Shown one piece after another: positions 26,801 through 34,533 of a stretch of 64,000 bases of DNA. The stretch covers positions 1 through 64,000 of the forward strand of contig NZ_OY781098.1 of the NCBI RefSeq assembly GCF_963676325.1, given 5' to 3'. Source of the stretch: an uncultured Bacteroides sp. (GTDB lineage: Bacteria > Bacteroidota > Bacteroidia > Bacteroidales > Bacteroidaceae). The translations under genes and the position numbers were made by a program. A model generated the notes under the pieces. That model was not told the origin of the DNA. It saw nothing but the letters and a program-made list of their open reading frames with translations, and ran no database searches. How positions within the stretch are numbered: the first letter of the stretch is position 1; each line of letters opens with the position of its first letter.

Positions 26801-27269
26801 AACGGTTGTCATAAGTGATATAAGGATCTTTCATATCCACCCAATATCCCATTTTGTGAGTCAAATCTTCCCACTCCTTAGTATACTTCATTACGTCTTT
26901 ACGACATGCAGCATTATATTCGGCTACAGTAATTGATTTTCCAATATCCTCTTTTGTAATACCTAAAGCTTTCTCAACGCCTAGTTCAACAGGTAGTCCG
27001 TGCGTATCCCATCCGGCTTTACGCATCACCTGAAAACCTTTCATTGTTTTATAGCGACAGAAAATATCCTTAATAGAACGAGCCATTACGTGGTGAATAC
27101 CCGGCATACCATTAGCCGATGGAGGTCCTTCAAAAAACACAAATGAAGGACAGCCTTCACGTTCTGTCATACTTTTGGCGAAAACTCCGTTTTCATCCCA
27201 TTTCTTTAGTACATCTTTGTTCACCTGCGAGAGGTCAAACTGAGAATATTCAGTAAATCTCTTACTCAT
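23850..27269 (-). CDS. ileS: Isoleucyl-tRNA synthetase
   Basis: Charges tRNA-Ile, with editing against valine. At 1139 residues it is the long form, with the class I HIGH-like motif (GMPGIHHVMAR, about residues 53-63), the CP1 editing insertion (about 200-400, with TTPWTLPSN), KMSKR (KNGNKMSKRLG, about 690) and a long C-terminal anticodon-binding region with DUF5915-like tail. It heads a leftward operon ileS-dksA-like-lspA-DUF4296-unknown. A -7 box is at 27308. The ATG at 27269 gives the normal start (MSKRFTEYSQFDLSQVNK in short). Confidence 0.97.
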   Translation of the reverse strand: MSKRFTEYSQFDLSQVNKDVLKKWDENGVFAKSMTEREGCPSFVFFEGPPSANGMPGIHHVMARSIKDIFCRYKTMKGFQVMRKAGWDTHGLPVELGVEKALGITKEDIGKSITVAEYNAACRKDVMKYTKEWEDLTHKMGYWVDMKDPYITYDNRYIETLWWLLKQLYKKGLLYKGYTIQPYSPAAGTGLSSHELNQPGCYRDVKDTTVVAQFKMKNPKPEMAAWGNPYFIAWTTTPWTLPSNTALCVGPNISYVAVQSFNTYTGEPITVVLAKDLVNAHFNPKAAELNLEDYKVGDKLVPFKVIAEYKGADLVGMEYEQLIPWVNPGEGAFRVIPGDYVTTEDGTGIVHIAPTFGADDARVAKAAGVPPLQLVNKKGELRPMVDLTGKFYTLDVLDEEFVKEKVNVELYSEYAGRFVKNDYDPKLTEKDETLDVSICMMMKAANLAFKIEKHVHNYPHCWRTDKPVLYYPLDSWFIKSTACKERMIELNKTINWKPESTGTGRFGKWLENLNDWNLSRSRYWGTPLPIWRSEDNAAEICIESVEQLYNEIEKSIKAGFMKENPYKGFEAGVYSKENYDKIDLHRPYVDDIILVSEDGKPMKRESDLIDVWFDSGAMPYAQIHYPFENKEILDNREVYPADFIAEGVDQTRGWFFTLHAIASMIFDNVAYKAVISNGLVLDKNGNKMSKRLGNAVDPFSTIEKYGSDPLRWYMITNSSPWDNLKFDVEGIEEVRRKFFGTLYNTYSFFSLYANVDNFAYQEADIPVNERPEIDRWILSVLNSLIKEVDTCYNEYEPTKAGRLISDFVNDNLSNWYVRLNRKRFWGGEYTQDKLSAYQTLYTCLEAVAKLMSPIAPFYADRLYTDLINATGRDNVVSVHLAKFPEFDSNLIDRDLEARMQMAQDVTSMVLALRRKVSIKVRQPLQCIMIPVVDQEQKAHIEAVKSLIMNEVNVKDIKFVDETAGVLVKKVKCDFKKLGPKFGKQMKAVAAQVAEMPQSAIAELEKNGKYTLIIDGSEAILEATDVEIFSEDIPGWLVANEGKLTVALEVTITEDLRKEGIARELVNRIQNIRKSSGFEITDKIKITLSKNAQTDDAVNEYNSYICNQVLSNSLTLADEVKDSTELNFDDFSLFVNIVKE

Positions 27270-27307
27270 ATTTTATGCTTTTTTCTAATCTTCTGAAAAA
27301 TAAAGTG

Positions 27308-27315
27308 CAAATTTA
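27308..27315 (-). promoter_or_regulatory. Putative -7 box for ileS operon
   Basis: Minus-strand TAAATTTG, 39 bp upstream of the ileS ATG. No T-box structure was recognised in the short leader. The rest of 27316-27620 shows no gene. Confidence 0.5.
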
Positions 27316-27621
27316 CAAAAAAAAGACTAGATAGAAACTTTTATATAATATTTTTAGGGGAACAATCGTTAAGTAGACGGAATATTATAATGCGATCAGT
27401 TTTTTCTTTCTAGTTTCCAGCATAAATCGGCTTTTTACATACCACTTCATTATTTTCTGATATTAATTTAAATGCCAGAACATAGAATTTATGAATTAAA
27501 GAATATTTTCTCATTAAAGCTTTAAATTTATAGCTATTTTACGTTCTTATTTATAGAGCATTATTTTTTTTATTAAAACTTAGTTCTCAGCAAAATACAA
27601 ACTTAATACAACTTATAATAG

Positions 27622-27661
27622 TGAACAAATGTTCATTATTAAACTAATTATATTACCTTTG
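27622..27661 (+). promoter_or_regulatory. Operator-like palindrome and promoter of the DUF134/NifX operon
   Basis: TGAACA-AA-TGTTCA (27622-27635) is an inverted repeat with 6-bp arms, placed about where the -33 element should be relative to TACCTTTG at 27654-27661. A regulator bound there would block the promoter. The first gene, a HTH protein of the DUF134 family, starts 18 bp after the -7 box and is a reasonable candidate to bind it. Confidence 0.6.
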
Positions 27662-27679
27662 CTTAAATAATAAAAAAGA

Positions 27680-28075
27680 ATGGCACGCACCAAGAAAAAC
27701 AGGCTTATACAAATGGCACCAAATTTCAATGGATTCAAGCCACAGGGATTACATCATAAATGTAGCTCCCAGGTTCTGATTAACTTTGAAGAATATGAAG
27801 CATTGAAACTTTGTGATTATGAACTGTATACACAAGCCGAGGCAGCAACTTTAATGAATGTTTCCCGACCTACGTTTACCCGGATATATGAAAGCGTACG
27901 TAGAAAGGTTGCAAAAGCATTTATTGAAGGCAGTCAGATTGTTTTTGATGGAGGTAATGTAGATGTGGTTCGTTGGTATAGGTGCAGTGAATGCGATATA
28001 TCGTTCACTCTGACAGATGAATTAAATCAGCATTGTCCACTATGCAAAAGTAAATCAATAACCTTAAATAGTTAG
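27680..28075 (+). CDS. DUF134 family helix-turn-helix protein
   Basis: A 131-residue likely DNA-binding protein. The DUF134 signature is visible: INFEEYEALKLCDYE followed by QAEAATLMNVSRPTFTRIYESVRRKVAKA, a sigma-70 region-4-like HTH (about 55-85). The C-terminal part has a small CxxC...CPLC zinc-ribbon-like motif (YRCSECDIS and HCPLCKS). It is first in an operon with two NifX-like proteins (4-bp and 1-bp gaps), a grouping found in many anaerobes and sulfate reducers. It probably controls its own operon; the signal is unknown. Confidence 0.88.
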   Translation: MARTKKNRLIQMAPNFNGFKPQGLHHKCSSQVLINFEEYEALKLCDYELYTQAEAATLMNVSRPTFTRIYESVRRKVAKAFIEGSQIVFDGGNVDVVRWYRCSECDISFTLTDELNQHCPLCKSKSITLNS

Positions 28076-28079
28076 AACC

Positions 28080-28397
28080 ATGATTATAGCAATATCTGCA
28101 AACAAAGATAATATGAAGTCACTTGTATCACAGCATTTTGGTCGGTGTGAATGGTTTTGCCTGTACAACACAGAAAGTAAGGAGTATTCATTTATAGAGA
28201 ATCCATTACAGAACCAACAGGAAAATGCAGGCCATGATGTTGCCGAGCTATTGATCAATCGAGGAGTTAATACTGTGATTGCAGGGCGTTTTGGCTCGAA
28301 AGTGATGGCTAAATTCATTAAACTGAATATTCAGATGATTATTCCCGAATCACCCAAAACAATAATAAAGATTATAAACCAATTAAAATTAGAATAA
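28080..28397 (+). CDS. NifX/NifB-type dinitrogenase cofactor-like domain protein
   Basis: A 105-residue single-domain protein of the dinitrogenase iron-molybdenum cofactor biosynthesis family (RNase H-like fold). It shows the family course: start MIIAISAN, SQHFGRCEWFCLYN with the HFGRC motif, HDVAELLINRGVNTVIAGRFG and a hydrophobic end. Such proteins bind metal clusters or their precursors; in organisms lacking nitrogenase the role is unclear. No nif genes are in the window. It lies 4 bp after DUF134 and 1 bp before a second copy. Confidence 0.87.
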   Translation: MIIAISANKDNMKSLVSQHFGRCEWFCLYNTESKEYSFIENPLQNQQENAGHDVAELLINRGVNTVIAGRFGSKVMAKFIKLNIQMIIPESPKTIIKIINQLKLE

Positions 28398-28398
28398 A

Positions 28399-28776
28399 AT
28401 GAAGATTGCTGTACCAACAAGAGCATACGTCGTTGATGATCACTTTGGTCATTGCGAAGCCTATACTATATTTACAATAGGTGAAAACAAGAATATTGAA
28501 AAGATTGAGTCGTTACCATCTCCTCAGGGCTGTGGATGCAAAAGTAATATAGCCTCTGATCTGCAACAAATTGGAGTAAAAGTAATGCTTGCCGGCAATA
28601 TGGGCAATGGAGCATTAAATGTTTTGACTAATCATGGCATAAAAGTGTATAGAGGCTGTTCCGGTGATGTTACAGCGCTTGTCAATAAGTTTTTATCCGA
28701 AGGTATTAATGACTCCGGTGAAAGTTGTCATCATCATGATCACGAAGGAGCTGACCATCAATGTAGTCACAACTAA
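28399..28776 (+). CDS. NifX/NifB-type domain protein with His-rich tail
   Basis: A 125-residue second member of the same family, starting 1 bp after the first. It has the N-terminal MKIAVPTRA, the DDHFGHCEAYTIF motif (HFGHC), PQGCGCKSNIASDLQ with paired cysteines and LAGNMGNGALNVL. The tail CHHHDHEGADHQCSHN is rich in His and Cys and could bind metal, which the upstream copy lacks. The pair likely differ in partner or metal. A good terminator follows, so the operon has three genes. Confidence 0.87.
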   Translation: MKIAVPTRAYVVDDHFGHCEAYTIFTIGENKNIEKIESLPSPQGCGCKSNIASDLQQIGVKVMLAGNMGNGALNVLTNHGIKVYRGCSGDVTALVNKFLSEGINDSGESCHHHDHEGADHQCSHN

Positions 28777-28812
28777 TACAATTTTATAAGCGATATCCTA
28801 TCGTTCAAAAGA

Positions 28813-28856
28813 ACAAGGCTTCATTATCTTTTAAAGGATAGTGAAGCCTTGTTTTG
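28813..28856 (+). terminator. Terminator of DUF134/NifX operon
   Basis: Arms CAAGGCTTCA.TATC and GATA.TGAAGCCTTG followed by TTTTG, 37 bp after the last gene. Confidence 0.85.
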
Positions 28857-29057
28857 TATAACTCTATAAACATAAGATTTAATTTGTACGATTGAATAGA
28901 ATAATATAGCTTGATAATGATTTGCAATGGCAATAAATGTTGCGCCTATTTATTTCATAGAGGAAAATGAAGAGTTTGTAAAACCCTTTACTTTGCCAAT
29001 TTGTTATTTAAAGATAAATAATAGGCTACACTTTATTACCTCTTCACACCAATTATT

Positions 29058-31478
29058 ATGAAAACATTAAAAATCTTACGTTTTGCAATTTTGTGCACAG
29101 CATTTATATTCATTAACCTGACCGCTCTTCATGGACAAACAAAAAGCAACGATTCCACTTTAGGATATGCCGAAGCCTCTTATTCCACTCTTCCTGATAA
29201 CGAATTCATGAAAAACTGGCTGCTCCTTGGTCCGGTTAATATAAATGAAACCAAGGCTAAACTGGATGATATCAAACAAAAAGAGTTTTTTGATAAAGAT
29301 GTATTAACCAGTGTTATTGTTCAACCAAACAAAGCTCTTGCTAAAGTAAAGATTGATAATTCAGAATATACCTGGAAAACATTTAAAGGCGAAGAAAAGA
29401 GTATTGACTTTATCAAGCAATTTGGTCAGTTAAACTATTCAATTGTTTATGCCCTGGCTGAAATTAAAATGAAAGCTCCTGCAAAAATAATAGTGGGCAT
29501 AGGCAGTGATGACGCCGTTAAACTATTTCTGAACGGTAAGTTAGTACATCAAAATTGGATTGGCCGGGCATTGAATCCTGATGATGATATTGTAATACTA
29601 GACCTGAAAAAGGGAAGCAATCAGATTCTGCTGAAGATACAGAATATGGAATATGATTGGTCTTTCTGCATGCGGAAACTAGGGAAAGACATCCTAAACG
29701 GACTCCTGATAGAATCATCTGGTAAGGGAAATCTTGATAACGTGAAGACGTTGATAAAAGATGGTGTCGATGTGAATGCTCAGGACAATTCAGGATTAAC
29801 TGCCTATCAAAATGCCATGATTCGAGGTAGGGATAAAGTGATGGATTACTTAAAAGAAAATGGAGCAGAAACAGATAAGCCTATGCCTCCTTTCGATAAG
29901 CTTGTTGATCAGATATTTAAAAATGTACAAACCGGAATAACATCCGGAGTCTCTGTCTTGGTGTCTAAGAATGGTAAAATTATATATGAAAGAGGGTTTG
30001 GGTATGCTGATATTGGCAACAAAGTACCTGTTACACCCGATACAAAGTTCAGAATAGGATCCATTACCAAGCAATTTATTGCAGCATCCATCCTTAAACT
30101 TCAGGAGGAAGGCAAACTGAGTGTTCATGATACACTATCAAAATTTATCCCAGGCTTTCCCAGAGGAAATGAAGTTACTATCCACCATCTGTTAACTCAT
30201 ACATCGGGTATACATAACTATACTGACAGACCTGTTTTTATGAAATACGTCACTATGCCAGTTACTTCTGCTCAGCTTATTGATACCATTAAGGCATATC
30301 CTTACGATTTTAATCCCGGTGAAAAATGGAACTATAGTAATTCAGGTTTTTTTCTTTTGGGACATATTGTGGAAAAGGTTTCGGGAAAGAGTCTGGATCG
30401 TTATCTGAAAGATACATTTTTCAAGCCTTTGGGAATGAATAGCACCGGCATTTATGAAACAAAGCTACTACTGAACAATGAAGCTTATGGCTATTCATAT
30501 GAAAAAGGAGATATAATTAAAGCCGTAAATTGGGATATGTCATGGGCCGGAGGTGCAGGAGCCATCTATTCAACCACCAAAGATTTGAATACCTGGAACG
30601 AAGCTATTTTTAATGGGAAAGTTCTGTCTCCTGAGAGTCTTAAAGCAGCATTTACTTCTGCAGAGCTTAACAACAAACAAAAAACAAATTATGGTTATGG
30701 ATGGTCTATTCAAGATTACCGGGGTAATAAGTTTATTGGTCACGGAGGTGGACTCCACGGTTTTTTGTCCTATCTGGAACGTCAACCAGAGAAAAATATC
30801 ACAGTTGTTGTTCTCTGCAATTCCACACCAGCTCCCGATGGCATTAATCCAAGCGCTAATGCATCTTTAATCACCGAGTACCTTCTATGGCCTGAGATGA
30901 CGAAGCAATCTAGTTTTACCTCTGATATTTCTGTGGATGAAAAAATACTTAAAAAATATGTTGGCCGGTATCATTACGGACAAGGTGCGGTGCTGACAGT
31001 CACACTTGAAGGCAATCAACTGTATGCACAAATGACAGGACAGTCTAAATATCCAATATTCCCTTCATCTAATGATGAATTTAACTGGAAAGTTGTTGAA
31101 GCCAGTGTGAAATTTGTAATGGACGAAAAGGGAAATGTAACCAACGCGATCCATCATCAGGGCGGACAGCAAATTGAAGCAAAGAAGTTAAAAGATGAAA
31201 TGCCTGTTGCAGTTAACCCTTCCGTGTTCGATAAATATGTTGGCAAATATGATTTAGGGAATAGTAAGGCTATAGTTATCTCAAAAGATGACGATAAACT
31301 TTTTATGCAAGTACCTAATCTTCCCCTATATCAGCTCTTACCTGCATCCGAAACAGAATATTTTGCAAGAGAAATAAATATACGGCTTACATTTAAGAGT
31401 AATTCTGAGGGTAAAACCGATTTATTAATAATCAATACGGATGGAGTTGAGCAATCGGCAAAAAGAGTAAATGAATAA
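29058..31478 (+). CDS. Exported class C beta-lactamase-like serine hydrolase, multidomain
   Basis: An 806-residue secreted protein with a signal peptide (1-26, ending LHGQ). A beta-rich region (about 60-215) contains a GSDDAVKLFLNGKLVH motif like PA14 or sugar-binding modules. An ankyrin-like helical stretch follows (about 228-275, NVKTLIKDGVDVNAQDNSGLT in part). The catalytic domain (about 285-620) has Ser335-x-x-Lys338 (SITK), Tyr426-Ser-Asn (YSN) and His562-Gly-Gly-Gly. The C-terminus has two DUF3471-like lipocalin-type repeats. It resembles peptidase or esterase members of the family more than true beta-lactamases. It appears monocistronic; the substrate is unknown. Confidence 0.85.
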   Translation: MKTLKILRFAILCTAFIFINLTALHGQTKSNDSTLGYAEASYSTLPDNEFMKNWLLLGPVNINETKAKLDDIKQKEFFDKDVLTSVIVQPNKALAKVKIDNSEYTWKTFKGEEKSIDFIKQFGQLNYSIVYALAEIKMKAPAKIIVGIGSDDAVKLFLNGKLVHQNWIGRALNPDDDIVILDLKKGSNQILLKIQNMEYDWSFCMRKLGKDILNGLLIESSGKGNLDNVKTLIKDGVDVNAQDNSGLTAYQNAMIRGRDKVMDYLKENGAETDKPMPPFDKLVDQIFKNVQTGITSGVSVLVSKNGKIIYERGFGYADIGNKVPVTPDTKFRIGSITKQFIAASILKLQEEGKLSVHDTLSKFIPGFPRGNEVTIHHLLTHTSGIHNYTDRPVFMKYVTMPVTSAQLIDTIKAYPYDFNPGEKWNYSNSGFFLLGHIVEKVSGKSLDRYLKDTFFKPLGMNSTGIYETKLLLNNEAYGYSYEKGDIIKAVNWDMSWAGGAGAIYSTTKDLNTWNEAIFNGKVLSPESLKAAFTSAELNNKQKTNYGYGWSIQDYRGNKFIGHGGGLHGFLSYLERQPEKNITVVVLCNSTPAPDGINPSANASLITEYLLWPEMTKQSSFTSDISVDEKILKKYVGRYHYGQGAVLTVTLEGNQLYAQMTGQSKYPIFPSSNDEFNWKVVEASVKFVMDEKGNVTNAIHHQGGQQIEAKKLKDEMPVAVNPSVFDKYVGKYDLGNSKAIVISKDDDKLFMQVPNLPLYQLLPASETEYFAREINIRLTFKSNSEGKTDLLIINTDGVEQSAKRVNE

Positions 31479-31666
31479 GTAATAGATGTAGTGAGCACAA
31501 TTGTTTATATACATTTATCCAGGTAAATTAATGACTTAATATAACTTTTTTTAGCTGATTAACTCATTAATATTCTGACTTCTATAAATCTTTCTAAACA
31601 TAGATTTGTTATAAACAAAGGAGTTATATGTTTAAAATTAAAAGTAACAATTTAAAATCTAAAAGG

Positions 31667-32125
31667 ATGGAAGCAAGCAAAATAAAGAAAGTATTGATAG
31701 CCATTGATTATGATAAGACTGCTGAAATTGTAGCTGAAGCAGGCTATGCAATGGCAAAAGCAATGAATGCTGAAATAACATTATTGCATGTATTATATGA
31801 ACGACCAAATTATTATATTGAGAGTCCTGCTGTTTACGAATACCAAATTGGATATATTGAAAATTTGAAAGTATCATTGCAGAATTTTCTGAATGAAACA
31901 AAAAAGCATCTTGGTGATGTATCGATTGACACAATGATAAAGGATGGTGAGATTGCCGAAACAATTCTCTATACAGCAAAAGAGATAGGGGCCGATATTA
32001 TAGTTATTGGTGCTCATAGCAGGAACTGGTTTGATAATATCATTATGGGAAATGATGCGAAGGCAATATTAAAGAGAACAACGATTCCTCTTTTCATTGT
32101 ACCAATTGTAACAGACAAAAAATAG
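31667..32125 (+). CDS. Universal stress protein (UspA family)
   Basis: A 152-residue UspA-domain protein. The chosen start (31667) is preceded by AAAAGG and gives the typical KKVLIAIDYD first strand; an in-frame ATG at 31628 would add a 13-residue lysine/asparagine-rich leader unlike the family. The nucleotide-binding signature near the end, VIGAHSRNWFDNIIMGNDAKAIL in part, fits the G-2x-G-9x pattern only loosely (GAHSR...MGNDA), so ATP binding is uncertain. It precedes the broken TIR-like gene by 62 bp. Confidence 0.88.
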   Translation: MEASKIKKVLIAIDYDKTAEIVAEAGYAMAKAMNAEITLLHVLYERPNYYIESPAVYEYQIGYIENLKVSLQNFLNETKKHLGDVSIDTMIKDGEIAETILYTAKEIGADIIVIGAHSRNWFDNIIMGNDAKAILKRTTIPLFIVPIVTDKK

Positions 32126-32187
32126 CCATTATTTATAAATATACTTGGCAATTCATTTTTCAGTTAGTCACTTAAATTTTTAGTGAA

Positions 32188-32612
32188 ATGGTAAAGAAAA
32201 AAGTTTTCGTCAGCTACGATCATGACAATGACCGTGAGTACAGGCATTTGCTTGAAGAATGGAATACAAATCCTGATTTTGAATTTTGTTTTAATAATCA
32301 ATCACCAAATGAGATAAAGAAAGAAGATATACCACGAGTAAAAGATGCTTTAATCGATAAAATCAATCAAGCATCGTATGCGTTTGTTATTATAGGAAAG
32401 AAGCTAATAAAGAGAATAAACATCACGAAGAAATAGGTTATAAGAATTGGCAGAATTTTGAAGTAGCTAAAAGCAAAGCAGGCAAGAAAAAGCTGGTATG
32501 CGTAAAACTGGATAAGAAGTTTGAATCTCCTGATGAATTAGCCGATTGTGGAGCCAAATGTGTAATGACCTTTACACAGGAAGCTATTTTGAAAGCTTTA
32601 AAAGATGCTTGA
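32188..32612 (+). pseudogene. TIR-like (MTH538/ThsB-type) domain gene with a frameshift
   Basis: The first 82 codons encode MVKKKVFVSYDHDNDREYRHLL and a body with the TIR-like fold order (FVSYDHDND, FEFCFNNQSP, ASYAFVIIGK) then run out at a stop at 32434-32436. From about 32400 the -1 frame carries on the homology: ANKENKHHEEIGYKNWQNFEVAKSKA, then KLVCVKLDKKFESPDEL, to TGA at 32610-32612. Joining them gives a complete protein of about 140 residues. The likely cause is loss of one A from an A-run (GGAAAAGAAG to GGAAAGAAG). This family (PF08937) includes the ThsB sensors of Thoeris defence, but no ThsA partner is nearby. Confidence 0.75.
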
Positions 32613-32639
32613 TCTAAATAAAATGCAATCATAGAAATT

Positions 32640-33060
32640 CTGCCAATTACTCTAGCACTCTACCACTATCTATAAATGAATAAAATACTACCGCTAGAAT
32701 GCTAGAGTATTTTCGCAAAATAAAGGTTCTTTGTCACTTTTGGTAGAAGATATTATATTGAATCTGTTAATGGCGTTTTGCAGGCTTTTTATCAGAGTTA
32801 ATAAATGACTTATCAAAAAGCATGTAAAATCTTTATTGGATAAGCATTTGAGACAGTTTGCTTCCACCAAAACCTCCCAACAGAATCAATTTCCACAAAT
32901 TGATCTAGCAATCTAGCACCACCCAAATAACAAACTGACTATTACCACATTACCCCCGCTAGATCAAATCATTTTGATCTAGCACCTCTATTCTATTTAT
33001 ACACAGCAGCTTAAAGGCCTACTGCCAGATCGCTAGATCAATTTCGCAAAATTAAAATTT
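32640..33060. repeat. Degenerate CTAG-rich repeat region in a 729-bp gene-free stretch
   Basis: CTAG, usually rare in bacterial DNA, occurs at 32652, 32694, 32702, 32905, 32913, 32959, 32979 and 33033 (and 33262, 33267). Three loosely similar units can be traced: each has CTAGCAC..., then an A/T-C rich run, then (C)CGCTAGA; two end in TTTCGCAAAAT (32712-32722 and 33041-33051). No ORF of note covers it. A hairpin CGGGAG / CTCCCG followed by a T-run lies at 33116-33147. In Bacteroides such DNA often flanks HU/VirE-type accessory modules, so this may be a module remnant; that is inference. Confidence 0.55.
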
Positions 33061-33177
33061 ATGTAGTGATTTTGTAGGCTATAAAATTCTATTCTGGCTT
33101 TTCGAAATGATGCGGCGGGAGGTTGGTCAAACTCCCGAATGATTTTTTATATTTCAGGCGGGTAGTTGATGCGATGT

Positions 33178-33249
33178 TGTACAAAACAAATCTTTCTTCT
33201 GTACAAAAGAATTAATTGTTTTGTACAGAAGAATGCAATCTTTTGTACA
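33178..33249. repeat. Array of four TGTACA palindromes at exact 22-bp spacing (copy 2)
   Basis: TGTACA at 33178, 33200, 33222 and 33244, again exactly 22 bp apart, with units such as TTTTGTACAGAAGAAT and linker AATTAATT as in copy 1 (1267-1338). Here it is not directly upstream of a start codon: the nearest gene end is the thiamine-binding protein stop at 33342. It adjoins the CTAG-rich region. Confidence 0.85.
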
Positions 33250-33341
33250 AGGATTCATAAACTAGTCTAGTACTTTTTAAAAAAGCAAACCAGAGTTTTG
33301 CTAAACTCCCCTCGCCTTTTCATAAATTCCCGCAAAGGAAA

Positions 33342-33635
33342 TTATTCTCCTCTTACAGCCTTAATCTTATGTTCCATCTGATCTTTTTTACCAGGCTTAT
33401 TATCAAACGTTGCAGTACAATATATACGTTCGGCATCCTGCTCTAAGATAGCGTTTGCTTTAGATATAACTGCAAGACATTCATCCATAGTATCACACTC
33501 TACAATAGTTCCCATCGGAGTCAGCTGACTTTTGCAGGGCAAAGAGTCTATCATCTCTACTACTTTCTTAACGTATTGGCTCACATGTTCCCCTTTATCA
33601 ATTGGGAAGATGGCAAATTCCATAATTACAGACAT
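33342..33635 (-). CDS. MTH1187/YqgV-family thiamine-binding protein
   Basis: A 97-residue protein of the UPF0045 family, ferredoxin-like fold, members of which bind thiamine. It has the family start (SVIMEFAIFPIDKGEHVSQYV) with the alternating strand pattern, central LTPMGTIVECDTMDECLAVI and a lysine-rich end. Cysteines are few and not clustered. It lies alone on the minus strand; the AhpC-type gene is upstream but a terminator hairpin at 33761-33795 separates them. Role in thiamine storage or sensing is family knowledge only. Confidence 0.88.
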   Translation of the reverse strand: MSVIMEFAIFPIDKGEHVSQYVKKVVEMIDSLPCKSQLTPMGTIVECDTMDECLAVISKANAILEQDAERIYCTATFDNKPGKKDQMEHKIKAVRGE

Positions 33636-33760
33636 AGCTTTTAGTTTTTTGAATTGATTATTTGTGTGTGTAAATATCGTAATAAATCACTGACTAACCT
33701 ATAAACACTATTTGTTTTCTTGTTAGAAAAGTAGTTTGGAGATAGCTATGATCGTAATAT

Positions 33761-33795
33761 AAAAAAATGAGGAAGACTTTCGCAAGCCCTCCTCT
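33761..33795 (-). terminator. Terminator of the peroxiredoxin gene
   Basis: On the minus strand GAGGA-GGCTT / AAGTC-TCCTC form an imperfect hairpin followed by ATTTTTTT, 57 bp beyond the peroxiredoxin stop. Confidence 0.65.
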
Positions 33796-33851
33796 ATAAC
33801 CCAATCATTGTAACAATTAATCAAACTACATCTCTTATCTATTCTTATCTT

Positions 33852-34484
33852 TTAATGGTTGCTTAAATAATCAGCAACACCTTCTCCTGTTGCTTTCATT
33901 GCATCTTTTCCTTTGCTCCAGTTTGCCGGACAAACTTCACCGCATTCTTCAAAATGCTGCAAAGCATCTACCATTCTTAAAGCTTCGTCAACACTTCTTC
34001 CCAGAGGAAGGTCGTTGATCACGCAGTGTCTTACCACTCTGTTCTTATCAATAAGGAACAATCCGCGATAAGCTACAGGTGCGCCTTCACATACCCAGTT
34101 GCCATTTTCATCGGGAGCATAAGCGCCGGCTAAAACGCCAAAGCTTTCGGCTATAGATTTTGAAAAGTCAGCAACCAGAGGATACTTCACACCCTGAATA
34201 CCGCCATCTTTTTTAGGTGTATTAAGCCATGCAAGGTGAGAAAATTGTGAATCGACTGAACAGCCAACTACTGCTACGTTTCTTTTTTCAAATTCTTCAA
34301 GCTTTTCCTGAAATGCATGTAGCTCTGTAGGACATACAAATGTAAAGTCCATTGGGTAGAAGAAAAAGAGTATGTACTTACTGCCTTCATATTGAGTCAG
34401 TGAAAAGTTATCTACTATTTTATTTCCGTTAACTACTGCTGATGCAGAAAATTTAGGTGCTTTCTTTCCTATTAATGATCTCAT
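33852..34484 (-). CDS. 2-Cys peroxiredoxin (AhpC/TSA)
   Basis: Reduces hydrogen peroxide and organic peroxides in the cytoplasm. The 210-residue protein has the peroxidatic Cys51 in DFTFVCPTEL and the resolving Cys185 in GEVCPANW, with a further Cys181. Thr48 and Arg141-type residues of the active site are in place (TFVC, VAYRG). The long C-terminus with YL- and GVADYL ending is of the typical 2-Cys class sensitive to overoxidation. It has a -7 box at 34526. No ahpF lies next to it; reduction would come from thioredoxin or a distant AhpF. I do not assign ahpC because Bacteroides has more than one such gene. Confidence 0.93.
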   Translation of the reverse strand: MRSLIGKKAPKFSASAVVNGNKIVDNFSLTQYEGSKYILFFFYPMDFTFVCPTELHAFQEKLEEFEKRNVAVVGCSVDSQFSHLAWLNTPKKDGGIQGVKYPLVADFSKSIAESFGVLAGAYAPDENGNWVCEGAPVAYRGLFLIDKNRVVRHCVINDLPLGRSVDEALRMVDALQHFEECGEVCPANWSKGKDAMKATGEGVADYLSNH

Positions 34485-34525
34485 AATCTTATATTTTTAA
34501 ATGTTTGTATTTCCTTCTCTTTCCA

Positions 34526-34533
34526 CAAAGCTA
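34526..34533 (-). promoter_or_regulatory. Putative -7 box for peroxiredoxin
   Basis: Minus-strand TAGCTTTG, 42 bp upstream of the ATG. No clear OxyR-type ATAG repeat was found by eye. Confidence 0.5.

Noticed and set aside
28080..28776. Nitrogenase-related cluster
   Set aside because: Only NifX-like domains are present; no nifHDK, nifE or nifN.
29058..31478. Antibiotic-resistance beta-lactamase
   Set aside because: Multidomain exported serine hydrolase with DUF3471-like repeats; resembles the broad peptidase/esterase group rather than AmpC enzymes.
32395..32440. Programmed -1 frameshift in the TIR-like gene
   Set aside because: No X-XXY-YYZ slippery heptamer or downstream pseudoknot is evident; a single-base deletion explains it more simply.
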